Shown: one piece after another, positions 24,195-30,975 of the stretch
Layout: every line of letters begins with the position of its first letter
Position numbering within the stretch: the stretch's first letter is position 1
DNA from: JANPCX01 sp046049865
GTDB taxonomy: Bacteria; Pseudomonadota; Gammaproteobacteria; Burkholderiales; Burkholderiaceae_C
Length of the DNA: 64,000 nucleotides
NCBI GenBank assembly: GCA_046049865.1
Contig: JBJOQO010000002.1
Span: forward strand, 1 to 64,000
Direction: 5' to 3'
The notes under the pieces: generated by a model
Seen by the model: the letters and a program-made list of their open reading frames with translations, nothing else
Told to the model about the DNA's origin: nothing
Database searches by the model: none
Position numbers and translations under genes: made by a program

Positions 24195-24524
24195 TCAATC
24201 GACGATGAAGAGCGTTGCCCCCACATCAGTGGAAGAACGGTGCGCCTCGGCGTTGTCGGCCACTTGGTAGCTCATGCCGGGTTTCAAAACAAAGCGGCGG
24301 CCATCGGCCAATTCGGTGTGCAACTCGCCGCTGAGGCACAGCAACACATGGCCTTTGCTGCACCAGTGGTCGGCCAGATAGCCCGGGGTGTACTCCACCA
24401 TACGCACCCGAATGTCATTGAAGTGCTGGGTGCGCCAAGTGGCCAACCCTTGTACGCCAGGGTGTTGTGTCTTCTCAACCAGTGACCAATCGGTGGTGAC
24501 GAAGGGGATGTTGTTCAGTTTCAT
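24195..24524 (-). CDS. Cupin-fold protein (DHCW-motif type)
   Basis: A 109-residue cupin. LADHWCSKGHVLLCLSGELHTEL supplies the metal-type motif 1, and FVLKPGMSYQVADNAEAHRS supplies motif 2. The DHWCSKGH string identifies the small cupin group named for this motif. GGAGAA lies 6 nt upstream of ATG 24524, which decides the start. Enzymatic role unknown. It is divergent from egtB over about 214 bp. Confidence 0.85.
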   Translation of the reverse strand: MKLNNIPFVTTDWSLVEKTQHPGVQGLATWRTQHFNDIRVRMVEYTPGYLADHWCSKGHVLLCLSGELHTELADGRRFVLKPGMSYQVADNAEAHRSSTDVGATLFIVD

Positions 24525-24602
24525 CAAAAATTCTCCGTTGTTCTTGTATAAGTGGACCCGAGCAGCGGCTTCTTAGCAATACACAGCTGGACCGAATGGC
24601 TT

Positions 24603-24628
24603 GCAATTTCTGTGGTGTAAGAAATTGC
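24603..24628. promoter_or_regulatory. Perfect 9-bp inverted repeat, candidate operator
   Basis: GCAATTTCT (24603-24611) and AGAAATTGC (24620-24628) are exact inverted arms around an 8-nt spacer. The site lies in the divergent gap between the cupin and egtB genes. Size and symmetry fit a dimeric repressor or activator site. No T-tract follows, so a terminator is unlikely. The regulator is not identifiable here. Confidence 0.5.
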
Positions 24629-24738
24629 GTCCAGCGCCGACACCCAGCGTGATACGCAAGGCCATACGACTTGTCACGACGGGCAGCGCCATTTCCCACT
24701 AGGATGGGGAGACTCGCTTTTATTCGTTTTCTTTGCCC

Positions 24739-25983
24739 ATGCCGTCCCTGTCATCGTCCTACCGACATATTCGCCACAACACCGTCCAGTGGACCGAAGG
24801 ACTGAGTGACGCCGACCTGACGGCGCAGTCTGCCGAGTTCGCGAGCCCAGGGAAATGGCATCTGGCGCACACCACCTGGTTTTTTGAGCAGTTCGTGCTG
24901 CAGCCTTTTGACGCGACTTACCGCGTATTCGACGAGCAATTTGGATTTCTCTTCAACTCTTACTACAACGCCGTCGGCCCACGTCAGGCGCGTGCGCAGC
25001 GCGGTTTGCTCACGCGCCCGAGTCTGGCCACGGTGCTGGACTACCGCCAGCACGTGGACCGCGCCATGCAAGCCCTGCTGTCGCAAACCTTGCCCGACGA
25101 ATGTTTGCAACGCATCACCTTGGGTTTGCATCATGAGCAACAGCACCAAGAGCTGTTGTTGACAGACCTGCTGCATTTGTTTGCGCAGAACCCCCTGCGG
25201 CCGGCTTGGCGCACCCCTGCCGCTGCCAGCCACGCAGCCACGCCACAGCCACTGCACTGGGTTTCTTTTGACGGTGGTGCGGTGGATGTGGGGCACACAG
25301 GCCATGGTTTTTGTTTTGACCATGAACAACCACGGCACACGGTGCTGCTGCGACTGTACCGTTTGGCCAGCCGACCCACCACCAACCGCGAGTGGATCAC
25401 CTTCATGCAAGCCGGTGGCTACAGCGAACCAGCGCTGTGGTTGTCAGACGGCTGGGATCAGGTGCAAGCCCACGGCTGGCAGGCACCGCTCTATTGGGAG
25501 CAAGTCGCCAATGGCTCGTGGCAGACCATGACATTGCATGGCATGCAGCCGCTGCAGCTCGACGCACCCGTGACCCACATCAGCTTTTTCGAAGCCGATG
25601 CTTATGCCCGCTGGGCGGGCAAACGGCTGCCCACAGAGTTCGAGTGGGAGCATGCGGCGCATGCTTGCGGGGTGGAAGGCAACTTTGTCGAGAGCGGCCA
25701 TTTCGCGCCGCAACCTTCTATGGCCACCAACGACGCGTCGCCCAGCCAAATGTTCGGCGACGTTTGGGAGTGGACGGCCAGCCCCTTCGTGGCTTACCCC
25801 GGCTTTCGTGCAGCCGCCGGTGCCGTCGGCGAATACAACGGCAAGTTCATGAACGGTCAGTACGTGTTGCGCGGTGGTTCGTGCGTGTCGCCACAAAGTC
25901 ATTTGCGGCCTGAATACCGCAATTTTTTTCAACCCACCCAGCGCTGGCAATTCACCGGCTTGCGGCTGGCGGAGGATGCATGA
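24739..25983 (+). CDS. egtB: Ergothioneine biosynthesis sulfoxide synthase EgtB
   Basis: EgtB joins a thiol donor to trimethylhistidine in an O2- and iron-dependent step. The 414-residue protein has an N-terminal DinB-like four-helix domain (PGKWHLAHTTWFFEQFVL; HHEQQHQELLLTDLLH contains the HxxxHxE iron triad). A formylglycine-generating-enzyme/lectin-like domain follows (AYARWAGKRLPTEFEWEHAA, MFGDVWEWTASPF, GQYVLRGGSCVSP). ATG 24739 is preferred to TTG 24733. Its stop overlaps egtD as ATGA. No egtA or egtC is present, consistent with a compact bacterial pathway, but whether cysteine or gamma-glutamylcysteine is used is not visible. Confidence 0.93.
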   Translation: MPSLSSSYRHIRHNTVQWTEGLSDADLTAQSAEFASPGKWHLAHTTWFFEQFVLQPFDATYRVFDEQFGFLFNSYYNAVGPRQARAQRGLLTRPSLATVLDYRQHVDRAMQALLSQTLPDECLQRITLGLHHEQQHQELLLTDLLHLFAQNPLRPAWRTPAAASHAATPQPLHWVSFDGGAVDVGHTGHGFCFDHEQPRHTVLLRLYRLASRPTTNREWITFMQAGGYSEPALWLSDGWDQVQAHGWQAPLYWEQVANGSWQTMTLHGMQPLQLDAPVTHISFFEADAYARWAGKRLPTEFEWEHAAHACGVEGNFVESGHFAPQPSMATNDASPSQMFGDVWEWTASPFVAYPGFRAAAGAVGEYNGKFMNGQYVLRGGSCVSPQSHLRPEYRNFFQPTQRWQFTGLRLAEDA

Positions 25984-27008
25984 GTTTTTCAACCACCCAC
26001 CAGGGCGTCCTGTTGCCGCACGCCATATCTGCGGACACGACTGATGAGGCCACTGCATCGTCCCTGGCTTTGGCGCGCGACGTGCTCAACGGCTTGTCTC
26101 AAGCGCAGAAAACACTTCCCTGCATTTGGTTCTATGACCACCGCGGCTCCCAGCTTTTTGAAGACATCACCCGCTTGCCCGAGTACTACCCCACACGCAC
26201 CGAAACCCGTTTGCTGCAAGGCCTGGTGGGGGAGGTGGCCACTACTGTGGGGCCCCATGCCCAGTTGATCGAACTGGGCAGCGGCTCCAGCGTGAAAACC
26301 CGTTTGCTCTTGCAGGCCATGCCGGAACTTGCGGCCTATGTGCCGGTGGACATTTCAGAAGCCTTCCTCAACGACGCCGTGGCCGGTTTGTTGCGAGACT
26401 TTCCGCACCTGGTGGTCAAACCCGTGGTCGCCGACTTCACCGTCCCCTTTGCTTTGCCGCGTTTACCGACCCAGCTGCACGGCCAACCCAGCCCGCGTTT
26501 GGGATTTTTCCCGGGCTCCACCATCGGCAACTTCTCACCCGAAGCGGCCACCACCTTGCTGACCCAATTTGCGCAAGCACTCGGGCCGCAGGCGTGGTTG
26601 CTGATTGGCGTAGACACCACCCAAAACTCCGCCATGCTCGTACCCGCCTACGACGATGCCCAAGGCGTGACCGCCGATTTCAACCGCAACTTGCTCTTAC
26701 GAATCAACCGCGAATTGGGTGCGAATTTCAGCTTGCGCCATTTCCACCACGCAGCCCGTTTTGACGCCGCTGCGGGCCGCGTGGAGATGCACCTGGTGAG
26801 CGAAATTAAACAAACCGTCAAGGTGCTCGGCCACCACTTTGATTTCCAAGCGGGCGAATCCATCCACACCGAAAACGCCTACAAATACACCGCCCCGGCG
26901 TTCATGCGTTTGGCCAGCAGCGCAGGGTGGCGCGAGCAGCAGGTTTGGAGTGACGACCAGGGCACCGGCTTCAGCGTGTTCTTGATGCGCTCGAGCGCGG
27001 CAGGGTGA
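25980..27008 (+). CDS. egtD: L-histidine N(alpha)-methyltransferase EgtD
   Basis: Trimethylates histidine to hercynine using S-adenosylmethionine, the first step of ergothioneine synthesis. The 342-residue protein matches EgtD length. IWFYDHRGSQLFEDITRLPEYYPTRTE is the family N-terminal signature, LIELGSGSSVKTRLLL is the SAM-binding loop, and LGFFPGSTIGNFSP and EMHLVSEIKQTV follow in the expected order. It is translationally coupled to egtB. A C-to-N order of B before D is common in Burkholderiales. Confidence 0.94.
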   Translation: MSFSTTHQGVLLPHAISADTTDEATASSLALARDVLNGLSQAQKTLPCIWFYDHRGSQLFEDITRLPEYYPTRTETRLLQGLVGEVATTVGPHAQLIELGSGSSVKTRLLLQAMPELAAYVPVDISEAFLNDAVAGLLRDFPHLVVKPVVADFTVPFALPRLPTQLHGQPSPRLGFFPGSTIGNFSPEAATTLLTQFAQALGPQAWLLIGVDTTQNSAMLVPAYDDAQGVTADFNRNLLLRINRELGANFSLRHFHHAARFDAAAGRVEMHLVSEIKQTVKVLGHHFDFQAGESIHTENAYKYTAPAFMRLASSAGWREQQVWSDDQGTGFSVFLMRSSAAG

Positions 27009-27063
27009 AAACTGACTGCGCCAGCACTGTGGCCGCTGCAGGTGTCAGCGACGCTGGGCGGGT

Positions 27064-27411
27064 CTATGCGGCCTGCAGAAGAAACTCCACCTTCACCGCA
27101 TCAAATGGAAAGACGATGGCACCGTTCTCCGTGCGGTCCAACACACCAGCAGCGAGCAAAGCCGTGACATCAGTATGAACCGCCTTCACATCGCGCTCGA
27201 CTCGCCTTGCGGCTTCGCGAATAGACACAGGGCCAGCACCACACAGCGCTTTGAGCAACTCCCACCGTTTGGCGGTGAGCACTTTCCAAAGAAGCTCGGG
27301 CGAAGCAAAACTGATGCGGGCTGTTTTCTCTGCCTTGCCAGACTGCCAGGACTGTGCAAACCCTGCCATGGCTTCTTTGGGAGAGCGAACATCAAGCGTC
27401 ACTGTTTTCAC
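27064..27411 (-). CDS. TumA-like DNA-binding antitoxin (HVO_A0114-type HTH)
   Basis: A 115-residue protein read from GTG 27411 (VKTVTLDVRSPKEAM), which has GAGGTGG upstream. The helix-turn-helix region is RWELLKALCGAGPVSIREAARRVERDVKAVHTDVTALLAAGVLDRTENGAIVFPFDAVKVEF. This matches the HVO_A0114-type HTH proteins found next to TumE toxins. It overlaps the TumE-like gene by 20 nt and is downstream of it, the usual toxin-first order of this pair. It should bind its own promoter and neutralise TumE. Confidence 0.82.
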   Translation of the reverse strand: MKTVTLDVRSPKEAMAGFAQSWQSGKAEKTARISFASPELLWKVLTAKRWELLKALCGAGPVSIREAARRVERDVKAVHTDVTALLAAGVLDRTENGAIVFPFDAVKVEFLLQAA

Positions 27412-27688
27412 GATTCCACCTCGCAATATCACGTTGGAAGTCAGCGAGCAGCACGTCGGGTGTGGTGAAAGCGTAGTGGCTCTCCTTGACACCAAAGTGG
27501 CGATGATCCCCTTTGCCAACCTCATTGTCGTATCGCACGACACATTGACCTTTGACCACATAAGCCAAACGGTACTTGTATTCGTGAAGCGACCCTTTGA
27601 CGGGTGTGGGAACTCGCCACAAAACCAACTCGGCGAACGCATGTTCTGTGTAAACAATGCGTGTTCTGAACAGCTCGGTAGCCTTCAT
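27392..27688 (-). CDS. TumE-family toxin (DUF6516)
   Basis: A 98-residue protein starting MKATELFRTRIVYTEHAFAELVLWRVP. The blocks GSLHEYKYRLAYVVKGQCVVRYDNEVGKGDHRH and TTPDVLLADFQRDIARW are the signature of TumE-type toxins. ATG 27688 is taken because upstream in-frame codons lack coding character. It is paired with the TumA-like HTH gene. The molecular target of the toxin is not evident from the sequence. Confidence 0.85.
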   Translation of the reverse strand: MKATELFRTRIVYTEHAFAELVLWRVPTPVKGSLHEYKYRLAYVVKGQCVVRYDNEVGKGDHRHFGVKESHYAFTTPDVLLADFQRDIARWNRENSDA

Positions 27689-27797
27689 GTTGGTGATGAT
27701 GACAACACCCGGACGTGTTGTCAACCAGAACAACGCTCACGGTGCTGCTGACGCTCGAAGTTCTGTGTCTTCTTAATGCGCTCGGAAGGCTGACGAG

Positions 27798-28041
27798 TTA
27801 ACCCGCATATTTCACCAGGTAGCTCTTCTATGTCCCGCAACACTGGATGAATGCTCACTTTCTTGGCTTCGAGCGCCAAATCCAATTTGGTCCGAGCGCT
27901 ACACACCCGATTGAGCCGTGCTGCGGCACGCTGGCTGCGTTGCTCCTCCTCGCGGGCACGAGCCCGCAGCGTCGTCTCGCCTTGCCAGCGCACCGCATCA
28001 CAGCCCACTCGGGCGTGTCCCTGGTGAAATATGCGGGTTAA
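27798..28041. mobile_element. MITE-like element, 244 bp, TTAA-flanked
   Basis: Perfect 18-bp inverted ends (CCCGCATATTTCACCAGG and its reverse complement) are each bordered by TTAA, giving a 22-bp inverted repeat at 27798-27819 and 28020-28041. The TTAA on both sides is consistent with a 4-bp target duplication, as made by IS1380-type elements. The interior contains a further palindromic, GC-rich core (GCGGGCACGAGCCCGC) and no credible gene. It accounts for most of the 349-bp gene-free stretch between the TumE locus and the next gene. Confidence 0.8.
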
Positions 28042-28457
28042 AGCGCCAGCCCCGCCGCCACGAGCAACGCCGCGGCTGCTACCAGCGAGCCGACAGCGCC
28101 CACCATATTGCCCCAGTAGACCAGCCGCCCCCACCCGACGCCACCGGCAGCCAAGCCACGTTCACCTGTGATGGCCGCCAAGGGGGTGGATACACAAAAT
28201 CCGTAAGAAGAAATCACCAAGGCCACCACGATGGTCCAGGTGAGCGCCGCAGGCGCAGCCAAACCCGGCAAGAGCGCCGCCACCGCGAGCATCAGCGTCG
28301 CGCCTATCGGCAAACTCAAATGCGCCACCCGCCAGGAGTTGACGATGTGGGCAGCAGCTTGGCGCTTGATGGCTCGCGCATACGGCGCACCCAACAACAA
28401 ACCAAAAAGCAGGACGATGGCGCCGTGCAAAATGAGGTGGCGTGAGGCGGTATCCAA
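28038..28457 (-). CDS. Small membrane protein of unknown function
   Basis: A 139-residue protein with four membrane segments (LILHGAIVLLFGLLLGAPY, HLSLPIGATLMLAVAALLPGL, LTWTIVVALVISSYGFCV, LVYWGNMVGAVGSLVAAAALLV). The start is uncertain; TTG 28457 opens MDTASRHLILHG, and no ATG is available nearby. NSWRVAHLSLPIG between helices 1 and 2 recalls the R-x-AH region of styrene-oxide-isomerase-like small membrane proteins, but the match is from memory and weak. Its TAA stop lies within the TTAA of the adjacent element, so the true C-terminus may have been trimmed. Confidence 0.6.
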   Translation of the reverse strand: MDTASRHLILHGAIVLLFGLLLGAPYARAIKRQAAAHIVNSWRVAHLSLPIGATLMLAVAALLPGLAAPAALTWTIVVALVISSYGFCVSTPLAAITGERGLAAGGVGWGRLVYWGNMVGAVGSLVAAAALLVAAGLAL

Positions 28458-28470
28458 GGTTGCGGTTCTT

Positions 28471-29070
28471 TCAAGAAGTTGATTTGGGTTGCCACTGGTT
28501 GGCCCGCACATTGTCCTGTGCCAGCCGTGCTGTTTCCTGAACCCGCTTGGCGCGGGTCTCCGGCTTTTTTGCTTGGCTGATCCACTCCAAGATGCCGCGT
28601 TTGGCCGAGCGGGGAAATGCGGTGAAGTGGGCGGTGGCGTCGGCATAGCGGGCCAGTTCTTCCTGCAAGTCGGCCGGGACCACCAATTGCTCCACCTCGT
28701 CCAGCGCCGTCCAAGAACCATCCAATTGAGCCGCTTTGACTTTGGCGAGACCACTGGCGTGCATCAGCCCTTGCTCCATCAACCGCGCCACCCGCTCCTT
28801 GTTCGGCCGCGACCAGGCTGATTTGGGCTTGCGCGGAGAGAACCACAACATGGTGCGGTGCTCGTCAAGTTTGCTTGGCTTGCTGTCCACCCAACCAAAA
28901 CACAGCGCTTCTTCGACCACCGCGTCGTACCCGAGGCTGGGTTTGCCGCTGGCCTTTTTGTACGACACCAACCAAACGCCTTCATCCCGCTGATGGTGGG
29001 CTTGCAGCCACGCCCGCCATTCGTCGCGGGTTAAGGGGTGAACGGCGTTGGGGGGGAGGGGGGTGGGCAT
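28471..29070 (-). CDS. YdeI/OmpD-associated family protein
   Basis: A 199-residue protein starting MPTPLPPNAVHPLTRDEWRAWL. The blocks GVWLVSYKKASGKPSLGYDAVVEEALCFGWVDSKPSKLDEHRTMLWFSPRKPKSAWSRPNKERV and FTAFPRSAKRGILEWISQAKKPETRAKRVQETARLA define this family. Members are small soluble proteins of uncertain role. The gene ends 13 nt from the membrane-protein start on the same strand, so the two may be cotranscribed. Confidence 0.88.
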   Translation of the reverse strand: MPTPLPPNAVHPLTRDEWRAWLQAHHQRDEGVWLVSYKKASGKPSLGYDAVVEEALCFGWVDSKPSKLDEHRTMLWFSPRKPKSAWSRPNKERVARLMEQGLMHASGLAKVKAAQLDGSWTALDEVEQLVVPADLQEELARYADATAHFTAFPRSAKRGILEWISQAKKPETRAKRVQETARLAQDNVRANQWQPKSTS

Positions 29071-29217
29071 AGCTTTGATGCCAAGTGGGGCGTTTGGTGG
29101 AGTGGCTGGAACAATCCGTTCAGCTATCCGCACGCATTGATGTTGGACGTGTCCCAATGCCTGAGATTGAGTGCTACCTTACCTTCTGCTACTCGCACCT
29201 GATTGCTATAGGGTCGC

Positions 29218-30048
29218 CTATGTAGTTCCATACTTTTCTGATGATTCGATCTCGGCAACCATTTCGTTGGAATCGCCTTTGAACATCATCGCTTTCTCAT
29301 CGGTATCCACCATGTAGTAGTGGCCTTTGTCGGTAATAAAGTGCCATGCGAGAACGGTTTGATCTTTGTATTTGTGGGTTGGATCGCCAGCGGTCATATG
29401 GCTCAACTCATGTTGAGCAGCAGCACAGAGTGCGCGAGTTACCTTCATGAATCGAGGTTCATTTGCCAACGCTTCGGCTGCGCGCGCTTCCCGGTCGGGA
29501 AGCGCGGCGGTGCGACGCTTAACCTCAGCCGCCATTTCGTCAGCTGACATGACGACAAGATCGGGAAGGCTCCGTAGCCACTTGGCATTCAATTTGACGA
29601 GGTCTTCGTCTTCCAACAGCTTGAAAAACCTGTTGTCGAATTCGTTGAGAATGTCTCGTTCCTTGTTTTTGCCAAAGTATTCGCTCTCAAAGAATCTATC
29701 CATACCAACAAGGCCAATCCGATCGACGATTGATGCACTTTCATTGAAAAGCTGAAAGTGTTTCGCGGCCCCCATCTCTATCAAGCCTTCACGAACCAAG
29801 CGAATCATTTTTTCGTTCCAACCCGAGTTGTAAACGAACTGAGAAAAGCCACCGTTGTTGACCTGAGATAGGTAATAGTCGACGTAGTAGCTTTGCAGCC
29901 CACGATGTGGCAACTCGTCTTGGCGGAAATGTTCTGCGCGCAGAGCGTTCAGAAAAGTGATGTTCGAGTAAATGATGTCGTATGGGTCGCCAGATTCGAC
30001 ACTCTCACTCGATAACACGACTGATTGGTCAAAGATTTTTTTCTGCAT
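29218..30048 (-). CDS. DMP19-like (DUF4375) protein
   Basis: A 276-residue protein with the DUF4375 core YYVDYYLSQVNNGGFSQFVYNSG near residues 55-75, followed by an acidic helical region (DRFFESEYFGKN, LLEDEDLVKLNA). DMP19 proteins are acidic DNA mimics that bind repressors or nucleoid proteins in Neisseria. This gene is longer than the typical ~165-200-residue members; the C-terminal ~100 residues (HELSHMTAGDPTHKYKDQTVLAWHFITDKGHYYMVD) are unrecognised. The segment HELSHM resembles a zinc-protease HExxH motif but lies outside a known protease fold. Confidence 0.75.
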   Translation of the reverse strand: MQKKIFDQSVVLSSESVESGDPYDIIYSNITFLNALRAEHFRQDELPHRGLQSYYVDYYLSQVNNGGFSQFVYNSGWNEKMIRLVREGLIEMGAAKHFQLFNESASIVDRIGLVGMDRFFESEYFGKNKERDILNEFDNRFFKLLEDEDLVKLNAKWLRSLPDLVVMSADEMAAEVKRRTAALPDREARAAEALANEPRFMKVTRALCAAAQHELSHMTAGDPTHKYKDQTVLAWHFITDKGHYYMVDTDEKAMMFKGDSNEMVAEIESSEKYGTT

Positions 30049-30140
30049 TGCGAGTTCTCGTTTTGTTTTTCAGCGTTTTAGCCGGCGTTGTGTTCACGTC
30101 TTACATTCATACGTCTGCCCCGCCGCCCAAATAATGATTC

Positions 30141-30563
30141 TCACCCCACCTTGATGACGCGCAACGCGTCCGCCACCGAGCAGACAGGAATCCCCTGAAA
30201 GGCTCGAAGCACCAGCAAGTCTTGGTCACCCGAGACCACGAGGTCAGCCGCTGCGGCCAGTGCCAAGGCCAACACGGCATCGTCGTCGGGGTCGCGGCAC
30301 ACCGGTTGCGGCAGTGGCGGTGCATCCATGATTTCTAAAGCAGCCACATAGTCCAGCAACACCGTATGCGCTTGCTGGTTGTTCAAGGCCAGCCGTTTGG
30401 TGGCTGAAGGCCGGGTCAACACATCGGCCAGTTCCTCGAGCAGCGCTGCGCTGCTGTAAAGCTGCACTTCCTCGCGCTGGCGCAACCGGGCCAGCAGTTG
30501 ATGCGGTGTGCCGCGCCACAACAGCGCCGACATGACCACATTGGTGTCAAGAATGATGCGCAC
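30141..30563 (-). CDS. PIN-domain toxin (COG1569-like)
   Basis: A 140-residue PIN protein of the COG1569 type. The N-terminal acidic pair is in MRIILDTNVVMSALLWRG, the central Glu is in LLEELADVLTRP and the C-terminal acidic cluster is in CRDPDDDAVLALALAAAADLVVSGDQDLLVL. These are the expected metal-binding residues of a PIN ribonuclease. It lies 15 nt after the short gene encoding the likely antitoxin. Confidence 0.88.
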   Translation of the reverse strand: MRIILDTNVVMSALLWRGTPHQLLARLRQREEVQLYSSAALLEELADVLTRPSATKRLALNNQQAHTVLLDYVAALEIMDAPPLPQPVCRDPDDDAVLALALAAAADLVVSGDQDLLVLRAFQGIPVCSVADALRVIKVG

Positions 30564-30578
30564 GCTGCGACTGAATCT

Positions 30579-30875
30579 TTATGGCTTGGTTTGCTGTGAT
30601 GGGCCCTGATTCTCTTGCTGCGCCTGCTCACGCAACCGCCGCTCTTGGCGAGCCGCTTTGATCTCGGCGGCCACCAAAGCGTTGACCTCGTCGTCGCTCA
30701 TGGACGGTGCACCTGCCGCCTCCAGCGCTGGCGCAATCGCGAGCAGCCGGTCCAGCGCTGCAGACTTCCTGGACTTGGCCGCCAAAAACTCAACAAACCC
30801 TTCCACCTCAGCCACCTGTTCTGGGGCCAGTGCCTTGATCTTGGAGAACAAGGCTTGTTCGGTGTGTGCGTTCAT
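30579..30875 (-). CDS. Putative antitoxin of the PIN toxin
   Basis: A 98-residue protein starting MNAHTEQALFSKIKALAPEQVAEVEGFVEFLAAKSR. The first half, ending in FVEFL, resembles the DUF2281-like short antitoxins; the second half is acidic then Arg/Gln-rich (RQERRLREQAQQENQG), as expected for a disordered toxin-binding tail. It lies directly upstream of the PIN gene. The start is supported by AGGAA before ATG 30875. The assignment rests mainly on context. Confidence 0.7.
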   Translation of the reverse strand: MNAHTEQALFSKIKALAPEQVAEVEGFVEFLAAKSRKSAALDRLLAIAPALEAAGAPSMSDDEVNALVAAEIKAARQERRLREQAQQENQGPSQQTKP

Positions 30876-30975
30876 TGCCGATTCCTTTCTTGGGCTTGAG
30901 GGCCACGTCCAAGTGTGCCATGGGAGCCCAGATTTTTGGGGGTTCCCGTGCATCCATGGCCCTCAGCCAAATGCC

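Noticed and set aside
29218..30048. The HELSHM segment as evidence for a metalloprotease
   Set aside because: It stands outside any recognised protease fold and the rest of the protein fits DMP19/DUF4375; left as an open point and not a call.
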